Below are positions 17,453 to 26,251 of a DNA stretch of 64,000 bases, in pieces. Below the pieces are notes generated by a model. The model ran no database searches. It worked only from the letters and a program-made list of their open reading frames with translations, and was not told the DNA's origin. A program made the translations under genes and the position numbers. Position 1 is the stretch's first letter. Each line of letters starts with the position of its first letter. Origin of the DNA: Oxalobacteraceae bacterium (GTDB lineage: Bacteria; Pseudomonadota; Gammaproteobacteria; Burkholderiales; Burkholderiaceae_D); the NCBI GenBank assembly GCA_027490725.1, contig JAIXXN010000027.1, positions 83,916-147,915 of the forward strand, in the 5' to 3' direction.

Positions 17453-17758
17453 GGTCTCGGTTCTGGTTCGGCTGCTACGAAGGGCAATGGCAACGAGGAT
17501 ACTGAAAAAATTACCGCGTGGCAATAATATTCCTTTTTCTTTGTGGAAATAGATACACTGCCGTATTCGTCCGATAACAAATTGCCCAGAAAATAGGGAC
17601 GCAACGCGAATGCGACGCAACCGCCTTACGTCCCCAATTTATTTTGGTTTAAATTCAGGGCGCTGGCGCTGCGCTGGTGTGCTTTAAATTTGCCGGAGCA
17701 CAGTTTTTTTCGGCCAGTTCTGCTAACATAATGCCCCTTTATAGTAGTGAGGGTCGAC
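17453..17758. other. 306-bp intergenic region between the lacI-type and yegD-type genes
   Basis: This holds the divergent promoters and one notable structure: GGGACG (17596-17601) and CGTCCC (17629-17634) form the arms of a long hairpin whose loop contains GACGCAAC twice. An A/T-rich stretch follows. No open frame with a ribosome binding site is seen on either strand, and no known RNA family is recognised. Confidence 0.4.
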
Positions 17759-19009
17759 ATGGCCATTGCATGCGGTGTCGATTTTGGCACGTCAAATTCC
17801 ACGGTCGGCTGGGTCAATCCCGGCCAGCCTGTGATGCTGGGACTGGAAGATGGCAAAGTAACGTTGCCGTCGGTGGTGTTCTTTAACGCCGATGACGAGG
17901 TGGTGCGCTTCGGGCGCGCGGCGCTGGCCGACTATCTGGCCGGTTATGAAGGGCGTTTGATGCGCTCGATGAAGAGTCTGCTCGGCACCAGTCTGATCGA
18001 TGGCCAGACCGAAGTGGCGGGGCGCGCGTTGCCTTTCCGTAGTCTGCTGGCCCAGTTTATCGGCGAGTTGAAACGGCGCGCCGAACTGGCGGCCGGACGC
18101 GAATTCACGTCGGCCGTGTTCGGCCGCCCCGTACATTTCATCGATGACAACGGCGCCCATGACCAGCTGGCGCAGGACACGCTGGCGGAAATCGCCCGTT
18201 CGGTCGGCTATAAGGATGTTGCCTTCCAGTTCGAGCCCATCGCTGCAGCGTTCGACTACGAGTCGCAAATTGCACGCGAAGAACTGGTGCTGATTGCCGA
18301 CATCGGCGGTGGTACGTCGGACTTCTCGCTGGTGCGTCTGTCGCCCCAGCGTGCCAGCAAGGTCGAGCGGCGCGATGATATTCTGGCCAATGGCGGTATT
18401 CATATCGGTGGCACGGACTTCGATAAATATCTGTCGCTGGCCAGTGTGATGCCTTTGCTCGGCTACGGTAGCCAGTTGCGCAATCAGAGCGCTGTGCCGT
18501 CCAGCTATTTCTTTAATCTCGCCACCTGGCATACCATCAATCAGGCTTACACCAAGAAAGCCTCGGTGCAACTGGCTGACCTGCTGCGCGATTCGGCCGA
18601 GCAAGACAAGCTGGGCCGGCTACAGCGTCTGATCGATGACCGAGCCGGTCACTGGCTGGCCATGCAGGTCGAGCAGGGCAAGATCGCCTTGTCTGACGCC
18701 GAACAGGTGGTGCTGGAACTGGACCGTCTGACGCCGACTGCCGCATTGCCCGTGACGCGCGCCCAGTTCGATGGCGCCGTCGACCATCTGGTGAGCTCGG
18801 TCGAGCAAACCGTGCAGGCCTTGCTGCGCGATGCCGGTGTGGCCGCTAGTGACGTCGATACGGTGTTCTTCACCGGTGGCTCGAGCGGCGTGCAACTCTT
18901 GCGTCAGCGGATAGCGGCGCTGGTGCCAACCGCGCGGCGCGTGGAAGGTGATCTGTTTGGCAGTATCGGCGCTGGCCTGGCGCTGGATGCGGCCCGTAAA
19001 TTCGGTTAA
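17759..19009 (+). CDS. yegD: Hsp70-like ATPase, YegD family
   Basis: 416 residues from the ATG at 17759 (GAGGG upstream); a GTG at 17747 is a weaker alternative. The actin-like ATPase fold starts with 'GVDFGTSNSTVGW' (phosphate 1), continues with 'ADIGGGTSDFSLVRL' (phosphate 2, about 180-195) and ends with 'VFFTGGSSGVQLLRQRI' (adenosine motif, about 370-390). There is no DnaK-type peptide-binding domain or lid, as expected for YegD-like short Hsp70 proteins. The role is chaperone-like but poorly defined. The exonuclease gene follows eight bases downstream, so the two are probably cotranscribed. Confidence 0.88.
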   Translation: MAIACGVDFGTSNSTVGWVNPGQPVMLGLEDGKVTLPSVVFFNADDEVVRFGRAALADYLAGYEGRLMRSMKSLLGTSLIDGQTEVAGRALPFRSLLAQFIGELKRRAELAAGREFTSAVFGRPVHFIDDNGAHDQLAQDTLAEIARSVGYKDVAFQFEPIAAAFDYESQIAREELVLIADIGGGTSDFSLVRLSPQRASKVERRDDILANGGIHIGGTDFDKYLSLASVMPLLGYGSQLRNQSAVPSSYFFNLATWHTINQAYTKKASVQLADLLRDSAEQDKLGRLQRLIDDRAGHWLAMQVEQGKIALSDAEQVVLELDRLTPTAALPVTRAQFDGAVDHLVSSVEQTVQALLRDAGVAASDVDTVFFTGGSSGVQLLRQRIAALVPTARRVEGDLFGSIGAGLALDAARKFG

Positions 19010-19017
19010 GGGTCGTC

Positions 19018-19647
19018 ATGCTCAAGCAATCCATCGTCATGCTCGACTTTGAAACGACCGGGCTGTCACCGGCCAATGGCGATCGGATTACCGAAGTGGC
19101 CGCGCTGCGTTTGCGCGACGGGCAGGTGGTGGAGCGCTTTGTCTCGCTGATTAACTGCGGGGTGCGCATTCCCGCGTTTATCACCGGATTGACCGGTATT
19201 TCGCAGGCCATGGTCGACAGCGCACCGCCGGTCGCGCAGGTGCTGCCGCGCTTGCTCGAATTCATCGGCGGCGATACCCTGGCCGCCCACAATGCCAGTT
19301 TCGATGACAAATTTCTGCGCGCAGAAGCGGCCAGTCTCGGCCTGACGCCCGGCTATCCGGCGCTGCTCTGTTCACTGAAGCTGGCGCGCCGCGTGTATCC
19401 GAGCTTCGCCAGTTACCGGCTTGGCGATCTGTCCGGTAAGCTCGGTATCCGCTTTGCCAGTGCCGCCCACCGGGCCGAGGCGGATGCCGAAGTCACCGCG
19501 GCGGTCTTGCTGGAGATCGGCCGCCAGCTGGGGCGCGACTATGACTGGGACGAGGTGACCCCGGCCTTGCTGCTGGCGATTAATCGGCTGGCAGCGGCCA
19601 AGGTGCCAGCGTTTCTGGAAAAACAGCGCGGACAAATCCTGCGCTAA
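19018..19647 (+). CDS. DEDDh 3'-5' exonuclease (DnaQ/RNase T type)
   Basis: 209 residues. Exo I 'MLDFETTGLSP' supplies Asp and Glu, Exo II 'LAAHNASFDDKFL' supplies Asp, and Exo III 'HRAEADAEVTA' supplies His and Asp, making a DEDDh exonuclease like the epsilon proofreading subunit of DNA polymerase III. It is shorter than replicative DnaQ and lacks an obvious clamp-binding tail, so it is more likely an accessory nuclease than the polymerase proofreader. It probably shares a transcript with the YegD-like gene. Confidence 0.87.
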   Translation: MLKQSIVMLDFETTGLSPANGDRITEVAALRLRDGQVVERFVSLINCGVRIPAFITGLTGISQAMVDSAPPVAQVLPRLLEFIGGDTLAAHNASFDDKFLRAEAASLGLTPGYPALLCSLKLARRVYPSFASYRLGDLSGKLGIRFASAAHRAEADAEVTAAVLLEIGRQLGRDYDWDEVTPALLLAINRLAAAKVPAFLEKQRGQILR

Positions 19648-19684
19648 AGCCCCAACTCGCATTACAATACGCCTGTTCAAGTCA

Positions 19685-19694
19685 ACAATATTGT
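19685..19694. promoter_or_regulatory. Palindrome before the zinc-uptake cluster
   Basis: ACAATATTGT is a perfect 10-bp palindrome ten bases before the first start codon of the cluster and about 17 bp after a TACAAT -10-like hexamer (19663-19668). Its position suits a repressor such as Zur, but the sequence is not a clear Zur consensus. Confidence 0.3.
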
Positions 19695-19703
19695 CTGTTT
19701 GTG

Positions 19704-20075
19704 ATGGTGCGTCGGCATTTCTTCCATGTGTTGCTATCGCTTCTGCTGGTATTCTCCCAGCAGATGGGGTACGCGCATGCGCTGACCCACTCAGCCAGTG
19801 TTGCCGGCGTTGCCAATGTGCTGGATCTGGCCGATGGGTCCGCCAGTGAGCACGCCGAGGACGCCGGACAGAGCGGCATCACCAAGCTCGGCTTTGACCA
19901 TAGTTGTGCCCAGTGTCTGGCGTTCGCCCAGCTCGCTGCTGCGGCCGATACCCGTTTCTATTCCTTCCCTCTGCTCGACGGTTGTGCCGTTGTTAGCCCA
20001 CGCCAGCCTGCCGCACCGGCTTGCGCCGCGATGCGTCGCGGCTACCAGTCGCGCGCGCCACCCGTCCTGTCCTGA
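19704..20075 (+). CDS. Small exported Cys-containing protein (DUF2946/CzcI-like)
   Basis: 123 residues from the ATG at 19704 (a GTG one codon earlier is also possible). A hydrophobic signal-like segment at residues 5-25 is followed by a region with His and acidic residues. A 'HSCAQCLAFAQL' motif is near the middle and an 'SRAPP' tail is at the end. The CxxC and the SRAPP end resemble small proteins found beside metal-efflux or uptake genes in betaproteobacteria. Being first in the zinc cluster, it may sense or bind metal outside the cytoplasm (inference). No homologous function is proven. Confidence 0.6.
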   Translation: MVRRHFFHVLLSLLLVFSQQMGYAHALTHSASVAGVANVLDLADGSASEHAEDAGQSGITKLGFDHSCAQCLAFAQLAAAADTRFYSFPLLDGCAVVSPRQPAAPACAAMRRGYQSRAPPVLS

Positions 20076-20152
20076 CTGTTGTGTAACTTGCCGTCGTCTG
20101 TGCCCGTCCGGGACGCAGCGGCGTGCCGTATCGACTTTCACAGGAAGACAAA

Positions 20153-21649
20153 ATGTTCAAGACCAGTATGTTGGCGGCCGCCCTGAGCGCCGCCGTGGCA
20201 GCGCCATCGACCTATGCCGCTGACCAGAAACCCCGTTCGAGCCAGTCTGAGGCCGCGAGTCTGGCCGCGCTACGCGCCGAAATCAGTAGTATGAAGCAGG
20301 CTTACGAGCAGCGTTTGCAAGCGCTCGAATTGCGTCTGCAGCAAGCCGAAACTGCCGCGCAGGCGCGTGTCGATGCGCAGGCCACGCCGGGCAACGCGAA
20401 CCTCGCGAGCAGCGCTGCACCAGTACCGGCGCAGTCCGTCGAGCGCGCTGATACGGCAAGCGCCGTGCCGTCCGCCCCGCTGGCCGCATCAGCCAGCGCA
20501 GCTGCCATTGCGCCCGCCGGTAATCTCTTTAATCCGGCCATCTCGATGATTCTTGCCGGCACCTTGCAGAACTTGCGGCAGGATCCCCAGCAATACGCCC
20601 TGCAGGGCTTTATCCCCAGCGGTGGTGAAGTGGGGCCGGGCAAACGCGGCTTTAATCTGGGTGAATCGGAGCTGACCTTTGCGGCGAATATCGATCCGCA
20701 GTTCGCCGGCCAACTGACGCTGGCTTTTAGCCCGGAGAATGAAGCGGCGGTGGAAGAGGCTTATATCCGTACCCGTGCACTGGAAAATGGTGTCAAGCTG
20801 AAAGCGGGTCGCATGCTGTCCGGCATCGGGTATATGAATGGCCAGCATGCTCACACCTGGGACTTCGTCGATGCGCCACTGGCCTATCAGGCGATGCTGG
20901 GTGGCCAGTACAAAACTGACGGGGTGCAGGCCACCTGGCTGGCGCCGCTCGATCAGTATCTGGAAGTGGGTGTCGAAGCCGGCAATGGCGCGGGCTTCCC
21001 CGGTAACGAGCGTAACCGTAATGGTGCCGGTGCGGTGGCCGTGTTTGCCCATCTGGGCGACGATCTCGGTGCCTCGACCAGCTACCGTGCCGGTCTGTCC
21101 TACCTGCGCACGGCTGCCCAACAGCGCAGCTTCGCGGACGCCGGACTCGAGCACTCCTTCAGTGGCCGTAGCGCCATGTGGATGGCCGATGCCGTGCTGA
21201 AATGGGCGCCGAATGGTAACGCCACCCGTACTAATCTGAAACTGCAGGGCGAGTACTTCCGGCGCAGTGAGAACGGCAGCCTTGATGTCGCCAGTGCCGA
21301 CGCCGAACCACTCGCGAGTGCCTACAACAGCGTCCAGTCCGGCTGGTATCTGCAAAGCGTCTACCAGTTTATGCCGAACTGGCGTGCCGGCCTGCGTTAT
21401 GACCGTCTGAACAGTGGCACGCCACGCATTGGCCTGATTGATAGCGGCGCGCTCGACTGGAGCAGTCTGGCGATTCTGCAGCCATATCGTGCCACCCGCC
21501 AGAGCCTGATGCTCGATTACAGCCCGTCTGAATTCTCGCGCCTGCGGCTGCAGTTCGCCCGCGACCAGTCGCGTGCGGGGGTGAACGACAATCAGATCTT
21601 CCTTCAATACATTATGAGTCTGGGCACCCATGCGGCCCACGCTTTCTAA
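20153..21649 (+). CDS. Porin-like outer-membrane protein of the zinc cluster
   Basis: 498 residues from the ATG at 20153 (AGGAAG upstream). A signal peptide ends near 'STYAAD'. A coiled-coil stretch covers about residues 35-75 (heptads of Leu and Ala), then an Ala/Pro-rich linker to about 130, and a beta-barrel follows ('GFNLGESELTFAANIDPQFA', 'AGRMLSGIGYMNGQHAHTWD') to the end. The layout resembles DcaP-type or trimeric coiled-coil porins. It is placed directly before the zinc binding protein (nine bases), so it probably brings zinc or a zinc complex across the outer membrane (inference). It is not a TonB receptor, as no plug is seen. Confidence 0.75.
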   Translation: MFKTSMLAAALSAAVAAPSTYAADQKPRSSQSEAASLAALRAEISSMKQAYEQRLQALELRLQQAETAAQARVDAQATPGNANLASSAAPVPAQSVERADTASAVPSAPLAASASAAAIAPAGNLFNPAISMILAGTLQNLRQDPQQYALQGFIPSGGEVGPGKRGFNLGESELTFAANIDPQFAGQLTLAFSPENEAAVEEAYIRTRALENGVKLKAGRMLSGIGYMNGQHAHTWDFVDAPLAYQAMLGGQYKTDGVQATWLAPLDQYLEVGVEAGNGAGFPGNERNRNGAGAVAVFAHLGDDLGASTSYRAGLSYLRTAAQQRSFADAGLEHSFSGRSAMWMADAVLKWAPNGNATRTNLKLQGEYFRRSENGSLDVASADAEPLASAYNSVQSGWYLQSVYQFMPNWRAGLRYDRLNSGTPRIGLIDSGALDWSSLAILQPYRATRQSLMLDYSPSEFSRLRLQFARDQSRAGVNDNQIFLQYIMSLGTHAAHAF

Positions 21650-21658
21650 GGAGTTACC

Positions 21659-22567
21659 ATGCAACTGATCCGTCAATTTTCTTTGCTGGCTGTGCTGTGT
21701 AGCATGGTGCTGGCGCCTGCCCATGCGGCTTTGAACGTACTGGCCTGCGAACCGGAATGGGAAGCGCTGACCGCCGAACTGGGCGGCGACAAGGTCAAAG
21801 TCTCGAGTGCCACCACGGCATTACAGGATCCGCACCGGGTGGAAGCGCGTCCCAGTCTGATTGCACGTACCCGCAATGCCCAGTTACTGGTGTGTACCGG
21901 TCTGGAACTGGAAGTGGGCTGGTTGCCGGTGCTGGTGCAGCAGTCCGGTAATAGCCGGATAGCGCCGGGCCAGCCTGGCTATTTCGAGGCGGGGCCACTG
22001 GTGCCGCGTCTCGACGTGCCGGCCCGGGTCGACCGCAGCGATGGCGATGTCCATGCTGCCGGCAATCCCCACATCCAGCAGAATCCCCACAATATTGCAC
22101 TGGTCAGTGTGGCTCTGAGTCAACGTCTGGCAGCACTCGATCCCGCCAATGCTGCCTACTATCAGGCGCGCCAGAAGGATTTCGCGCAGCGCTGGGAGAG
22201 CGCCATGCTGAAGTGGGAAAAGCAGGCTGCCGGGCTGAAAGGCGTGGCGGTGGTCGAGCACCATAAGAATATGGAGTACCTGATGGGCTGGCTGGGGATG
22301 CGCCAGGTGGGCACGCTGGAGCCGAAACCGGGGGTGGAACCGAGTGCCGCCCACCTGTCGGCGCTGTTGTCCCAGTTGCAGCGTGCGCCGGCCCGGATGG
22401 TGTTGCGGGCGGCTTATCAGGATGGGCGTGCTTCGCAGTGGCTGAGCGAACACGCCAGGATTCCTGCCGTGGTCCTGCCATTTTCGGTGGGCGGCGATGA
22501 CGCCAGCAAGGACCTGTTCGGGCTGTTCGATACCACGGTACAACGTCTGGTGGATGCCAACAAATGA
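21659..22567 (+). CDS. znuA: Zinc/manganese-type ABC transporter binding protein
   Basis: 302 residues with a signal peptide ending near 'AHAAL'. This is the cluster A-I (TroA/ZnuA) fold: 'ACEPEWEALTAELGGDKVKV' start, 'LQDPHRVEARPS' (first His ligand), 'GNPHIQQNP' (second) and 'VEHHKNMEYL' (third), ending in 'DLFGLFDTTVQRLVDA'. It lacks the long His-rich loop of many ZnuA proteins. It captures zinc in the periplasm and passes it to the permease encoded next, whose ATG overlaps its stop codon. Confidence 0.87.
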   Translation: MQLIRQFSLLAVLCSMVLAPAHAALNVLACEPEWEALTAELGGDKVKVSSATTALQDPHRVEARPSLIARTRNAQLLVCTGLELEVGWLPVLVQQSGNSRIAPGQPGYFEAGPLVPRLDVPARVDRSDGDVHAAGNPHIQQNPHNIALVSVALSQRLAALDPANAAYYQARQKDFAQRWESAMLKWEKQAAGLKGVAVVEHHKNMEYLMGWLGMRQVGTLEPKPGVEPSAAHLSALLSQLQRAPARMVLRAAYQDGRASQWLSEHARIPAVVLPFSVGGDDASKDLFGLFDTTVQRLVDANK

Positions 22568-23346
22568 ATGCTGAATCGCTCGATCTGATGATCATTGTGC
22601 CGGCGCTGTTGGCCGGCTTACTGGTGTTGCTGACCCATGTGCCATTGGGCGCGCAGGTCCTGCGGCGCGGAATCGTGTTCATCGATCTGGCGATTGCCCA
22701 GATCGCAGCGCTGGGGGTGATCATTGCCGGCGCCGTCGATCTGGATCCGCAGGGCTGGGCGGTGCAGGGCGCCGCGGCGATGGCTGCCGTGCTGGGCGCG
22801 GTGCTGCTGACATGGACGGAAAAGCGCTGGCCGGAAGTGCAGGAAGCGCAGATCGGGGTGATGTTCATCCTGGCGGCCACGGCGGGCCTGCTGCTGGTTG
22901 CCCACAATCCCCATGGCGGTGAGCATCTGCAGGATCTGCTAGCTGGTCAGATTCTGTGGGTGCGTTATCAGCAATTGCTACTGCCGGCCATTGGTACTGT
23001 GCTGATCTGCGCCTTGCTCTACCGGCTGGGCGATCGCCTGAGCCGGCTGGCCTTCTATCTGGTGTTCGCACTGGCCGTGACAGCCTCGGTGCAACTGGTG
23101 GGTGTGTATCTGGTGTTCACCAGCCTGATCGTTCCAGCGCTGGCGGTGCGTCATTACAGCGCGCGGCGCCGCTTATGGCTGGCCTATCTGGTGGGGGCGG
23201 GCGGCTATGCCAGCGGTCTGGTGCTGTCGACCCTGTATGATCTGCCGTCCGGCGCACTGATCGTCTGGTGCCTGACGCTGCTGGCCATGCTGGTGTACGC
23301 GCTGGGACCGCGTCCCGGGGCGCATAGCGTTGTCCCTAAGCATTAA
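22564..23346 (+). CDS. znuB: Zinc/manganese-type ABC transporter permease
   Basis: 260 residues with seven or eight predicted membrane helices. Features of the ABC-3 permease family are present: 'RRGIVFIDLAIAQIAALG' near the start and 'YLVFTSLIVPALAVRH' near residue 190. It starts by a four-base ATGA overlap with the znuA stop. The ATP-binding subunit normally encoded beside it is absent here and must be supplied in trans. A terminator follows. Confidence 0.87.
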   Translation: MNAESLDLMIIVPALLAGLLVLLTHVPLGAQVLRRGIVFIDLAIAQIAALGVIIAGAVDLDPQGWAVQGAAAMAAVLGAVLLTWTEKRWPEVQEAQIGVMFILAATAGLLLVAHNPHGGEHLQDLLAGQILWVRYQQLLLPAIGTVLICALLYRLGDRLSRLAFYLVFALAVTASVQLVGVYLVFTSLIVPALAVRHYSARRRLWLAYLVGAGGYASGLVLSTLYDLPSGALIVWCLTLLAMLVYALGPRPGAHSVVPKH

Positions 23347-23363
23347 TATTTAAAACCTGCCAT

Positions 23364-23410
23364 GGCGGCCCCTTTGCGCGACGTCAAACGTGGCGCGGGG
23401 CTGCCTTTTA
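23364..23410 (+). terminator. Rho-independent terminator after znuB
   Basis: An imperfect inverted repeat (GGCGGCCCC...GGGGCTGCC, with ACGT arms around a CAA loop) spans 23364-23405 and is followed by TTTTAT. It ends the zinc cluster 17 bp after the znuB stop. Confidence 0.65.
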
Positions 23411-23451
23411 TACTTTAGTCAACATCCATTTGCGCTTGACTAGGGTAAGTC

Positions 23452-24501
23452 ATGAAAACTCCCGAACCGGCCCGCCAGCAGTGCGGCAGCTCTGCGTGGT
23501 TTCGCGCTGCGGCCGAACGTGGCGATCCATATGCCCAGTTTAATCTCGCTTTGCTGTACCGCGCCGGCGAGTCGCTGGCGCCTGATCCCGTGCGTGCCCA
23601 TTACTGGATGCAGTGTGCTGCACTGCAGGGATTGGCCTTTGCCCAAAATCATCTGGGGGTGATGTTTTATACCGGTTACGGGGTGCCTGCCTGCGATAAG
23701 GAAGCGGTGCGCTGGTTCCGTGCAGCGGCCTTGCAGGGGGAGCTGGCAGCACAGCAGAACCTCGGCATGATGTACCGCAATGGTCGTGGCGTAAGGGCGA
23801 ACCCGGAGATTGCATTGGCATGGTTTTACCGCGCGGCCGAACAGGGGAGCCCCAGCGCGCAGGGCTTGCTGGGCGCAGCCTATCTGTACGGACAGGGCGT
23901 GGCCAGCGATTTTCTGCTGGCGCTGGCATGGCTGCGCAAGGCTGCCACCCAGAACGACGCCCGTGCGCAACTGCATCTGGGCATCATGTATCAGCACGGT
24001 TACGGCCTTGCGGTCGATCTGGCGCAGGCTGTGGCGTGGTGGCGTCAGGCCGCCGCCCAGCAGCAAGTGGTGGCCCAGCGTCTGCTGGGTTTGGCCTATG
24101 CCGAAGGACACGGGGTCGAAGCCGATCTGCAGCGCGGCTATGCCTGGCTGTGCCGTGCCGCGCAGGGCGGCGATGCGGATGCCCAGTTCAACCTCGGCAT
24201 CATGCTGGCTCATGGCCGTGGCGTGCGCGGCGACGCGCAGCAGGCCTGCCAGTGGTACCGGCGCGCAGCCGGTGCCGGGCATATGCTGGCCCAGTACAAT
24301 CTGGCGTGCATGTATGTGCGCGGACGCGGGGTGTTACGTGACTACCGGCAGGCGCTGCTGTTGTATCTGCAGGCGGCCGAGCAGGGGTCGGTGCAGGCCC
24401 AGTTCAATCTGGGGCTGATGTATGCGCTGGGGCTGGGTGTGGCCAGGGACGCGGCGCTGGCGTGCATGTGGTATCGCTGCGCCGCCGAGTTGGGCGCCTA
24501 G
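23452..24501 (+). CDS. Sel1-like repeat protein
   Basis: 349 residues made almost entirely of about nine Sel1 repeats, a TPR subtype of about 36 residues, with the signature 'A-x-x-x-L-G-x-M-Y-x-x-G-x-G-V'. Examples are 'AQNHLGVMFYTGYGV', 'AQQNLGMMYRNGRGV' and 'AQFNLGLMYALGLGV'. No signal peptide is seen. Sel1 proteins are scaffolds for protein-protein contacts in signalling or envelope processes. The partner is unknown; the convergent neighbour is an EAL protein whose stop codon overlaps this one (CTAG). Confidence 0.87.
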   Translation: MKTPEPARQQCGSSAWFRAAAERGDPYAQFNLALLYRAGESLAPDPVRAHYWMQCAALQGLAFAQNHLGVMFYTGYGVPACDKEAVRWFRAAALQGELAAQQNLGMMYRNGRGVRANPEIALAWFYRAAEQGSPSAQGLLGAAYLYGQGVASDFLLALAWLRKAATQNDARAQLHLGIMYQHGYGLAVDLAQAVAWWRQAAAQQQVVAQRLLGLAYAEGHGVEADLQRGYAWLCRAAQGGDADAQFNLGIMLAHGRGVRGDAQQACQWYRRAAGAGHMLAQYNLACMYVRGRGVLRDYRQALLLYLQAAEQGSVQAQFNLGLMYALGLGVARDAALACMWYRCAAELGA

Positions 24502-25466
24502 CGGGCCGCGCTCTGGAGGGATGGTGTGTCCCAGCTGAAGCGGACGATGTCGTGACGTTGCTGCGCGTCGCGCGGCCGGTAATCTGGCCGTCCGGCGCGG
24601 TTTAGCAGACTTCTGACTTCGGCTGGTATGGCGCACAGGGGCAGAGCAGCGGGACGGCCGAGATGGTAGCCCTGACCGAAGGCCACGCCGAGTTCGCGGA
24701 TCGCCAGCAATTCGGCGGCGGTTTCGATGCCCTCGGCGATCACCTGGGTTGCCGAGGTTTGCGCGATGCCTTGAATCGAACGGACAAACTGCAACTTGAC
24801 GGGATCGAGATGGATGCTCTGGATGAAGTGCATATCGATCTTGACGTATTCCGGCCGCAGTTCTGACCAGAGTCGCAGGCTGGCGAAGCCTTCGCCCAGA
24901 TCATCGATGGCAATCTGGAAGCCCATGGCGCGATAGTGGCGCACCGCTTCGCGCATTGCCGCGTAGTCGTAGGTGGGCTGGTTTTCCGTGAGTTCGATGA
25001 TCACCTGTTCCGGTGCTATCCCCAGTTGCTGGAGCGTGCCCAAGGTTTCGCCGTGGCGCGCATCGCGTTGTAACAGCATTTCCGGACTGACGTTCAGAAA
25101 TAACTTACCTGGTAACTGCAGTTCGGCATAGCGCTCGAGCACCACACGGCGGCATAGATGTTCCACTTCCACACTCAGGCCGCAGGCCCTTGCCACCTTG
25201 AACAGTTGCAGGGGCGCGTGCAGGGGGCTGTCGGACGGTCCGCGGATCAGCCCTTCATACGCAATGATGGCGCCACTCTGCATGTCGACGATGGGCTGGA
25301 ACAGGGCGCTAAGCTGGCGGCGCGCCAGAATTTCGAGCAACTGGCTGCGCTGATGTTCGGCCTTATACTCGGCCTGATCGTCGTGCCGGTCGGGCAGGTA
25401 GTGGATGCTGGCACTGCGATGGGAATTCACGGTCTGGGCGAGGGCTAGTAAGGAAACGTCAATCAT
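24498..25466 (-). CDS. EAL-domain phosphodiesterase (c-di-GMP)
   Basis: 322 residues with no membrane segment. EAL domain at about residues 45-280: 'YEGLIRGP' carries the catalytic Glu (EAL read as EGL), 'LNVSPE' the Asn, 'IELTEN' a Glu, 'IDDLGEGFASL' the paired Asp in a variant of DDFGTGYSS, then 'VKID' and 'IAEGIET'. The metal-binding set appears complete, so it can hydrolyse c-di-GMP. A non-conserved C-terminal tail of about 40 residues follows ('RPDYRPRDAQQRHDIV'). Confidence 0.88.
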   Translation of the reverse strand: MIDVSLLALAQTVNSHRSASIHYLPDRHDDQAEYKAEHQRSQLLEILARRQLSALFQPIVDMQSGAIIAYEGLIRGPSDSPLHAPLQLFKVARACGLSVEVEHLCRRVVLERYAELQLPGKLFLNVSPEMLLQRDARHGETLGTLQQLGIAPEQVIIELTENQPTYDYAAMREAVRHYRAMGFQIAIDDLGEGFASLRLWSELRPEYVKIDMHFIQSIHLDPVKLQFVRSIQGIAQTSATQVIAEGIETAAELLAIRELGVAFGQGYHLGRPAALPLCAIPAEVRSLLNRAGRPDYRPRDAQQRHDIVRFSWDTPSLQSAAR

Positions 25467-25600
25467 GGTAGCGGCGATATGTGTCAGTATCGTGACCTAT
25501 GGCAACTTTTTCTCAGGAGATACAAAATACTTTTCCAACGGACATCGTGGCGGCGCTAAAATCAGTACAATTAATCGTCTTGCTCTTAACTAGGTCTCGT

Positions 25601-26239
25601 ATGTACCGTTCCATAGTCCGTTCTCTGGCGTTCGCCGTGCTGAGTTGCTTGCATACGCTCGCCGCTGCCACCAGCATCGTGGTGCAGACACTGGACGGCG
25701 AAGGTAAGCTGCTGGGCGATGTGGTGGTGTACGCGGAAGCGGAAGGCGGTGCCAGCGTGGCCCGTTCGCCAGCCACGGTCCAGATCGAACAGAAAGGCCT
25801 GAAATTTATCCCGCTGGTGAGCGTGGTACAAACCGGCGCGACCATCGTGTTCCCGAACAACGATAAAGTGCGCCACCACATCTACTCTTTCTCACCGGCC
25901 CACAAATTCGATCAAAAGCTGTACTCGGGACAGGCCGCGGCGCCGCAAGTATTTGATAAGGCCGGCACGGTGGTGCTGGGCTGCAATATCCACGATAAGA
26001 TGGTGGCCTATGTAAAGGTGGTCGATACGCCGTTTTTTGCGCGTAGCGATAGTAACGGCGCAGCACGGATCGAGTTGCCGGCGGGTGGGCGTTATCTGCT
26101 GCGGGCCTGGCACTACAACGCTGCCGGCGGTGTAACTGCCGAGCAGACACTGAATGTCAAGGCGGGCGATACGCCTGCGACGGCAGTCTTCAAACTGCCG
26201 CTGAAAGCTCTGTCGTCCAGCGACAGCGCGGCGCTGTAA
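25601..26239 (+). CDS. Exported cupredoxin-like protein (methylamine-utilisation type)
   Basis: 212 residues from the ATG at 25601, which begins the signal peptide ending near 'LAAATS'. A plastocyanin-type domain spans about residues 20-140: 'KVRHHIYSFS' gives the first His, and 'VLGCNIHDKMVAYV' gives Cys, His and Met, the normal type-1 copper ligand set. A C-terminal beta domain of about 60 residues follows. Proteins of this type are often labelled methylamine utilisation protein without proof. It is followed by a sensor GGDEF-EAL gene one base-step away, suggesting the copper protein and the receptor work together (inference). Confidence 0.82.
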   Translation: MYRSIVRSLAFAVLSCLHTLAAATSIVVQTLDGEGKLLGDVVVYAEAEGGASVARSPATVQIEQKGLKFIPLVSVVQTGATIVFPNNDKVRHHIYSFSPAHKFDQKLYSGQAAAPQVFDKAGTVVLGCNIHDKMVAYVKVVDTPFFARSDSNGAARIELPAGGRYLLRAWHYNAAGGVTAEQTLNVKAGDTPATAVFKLPLKALSSSDSAAL

Positions 26240-26251
26240 GTGCGACGGCGC

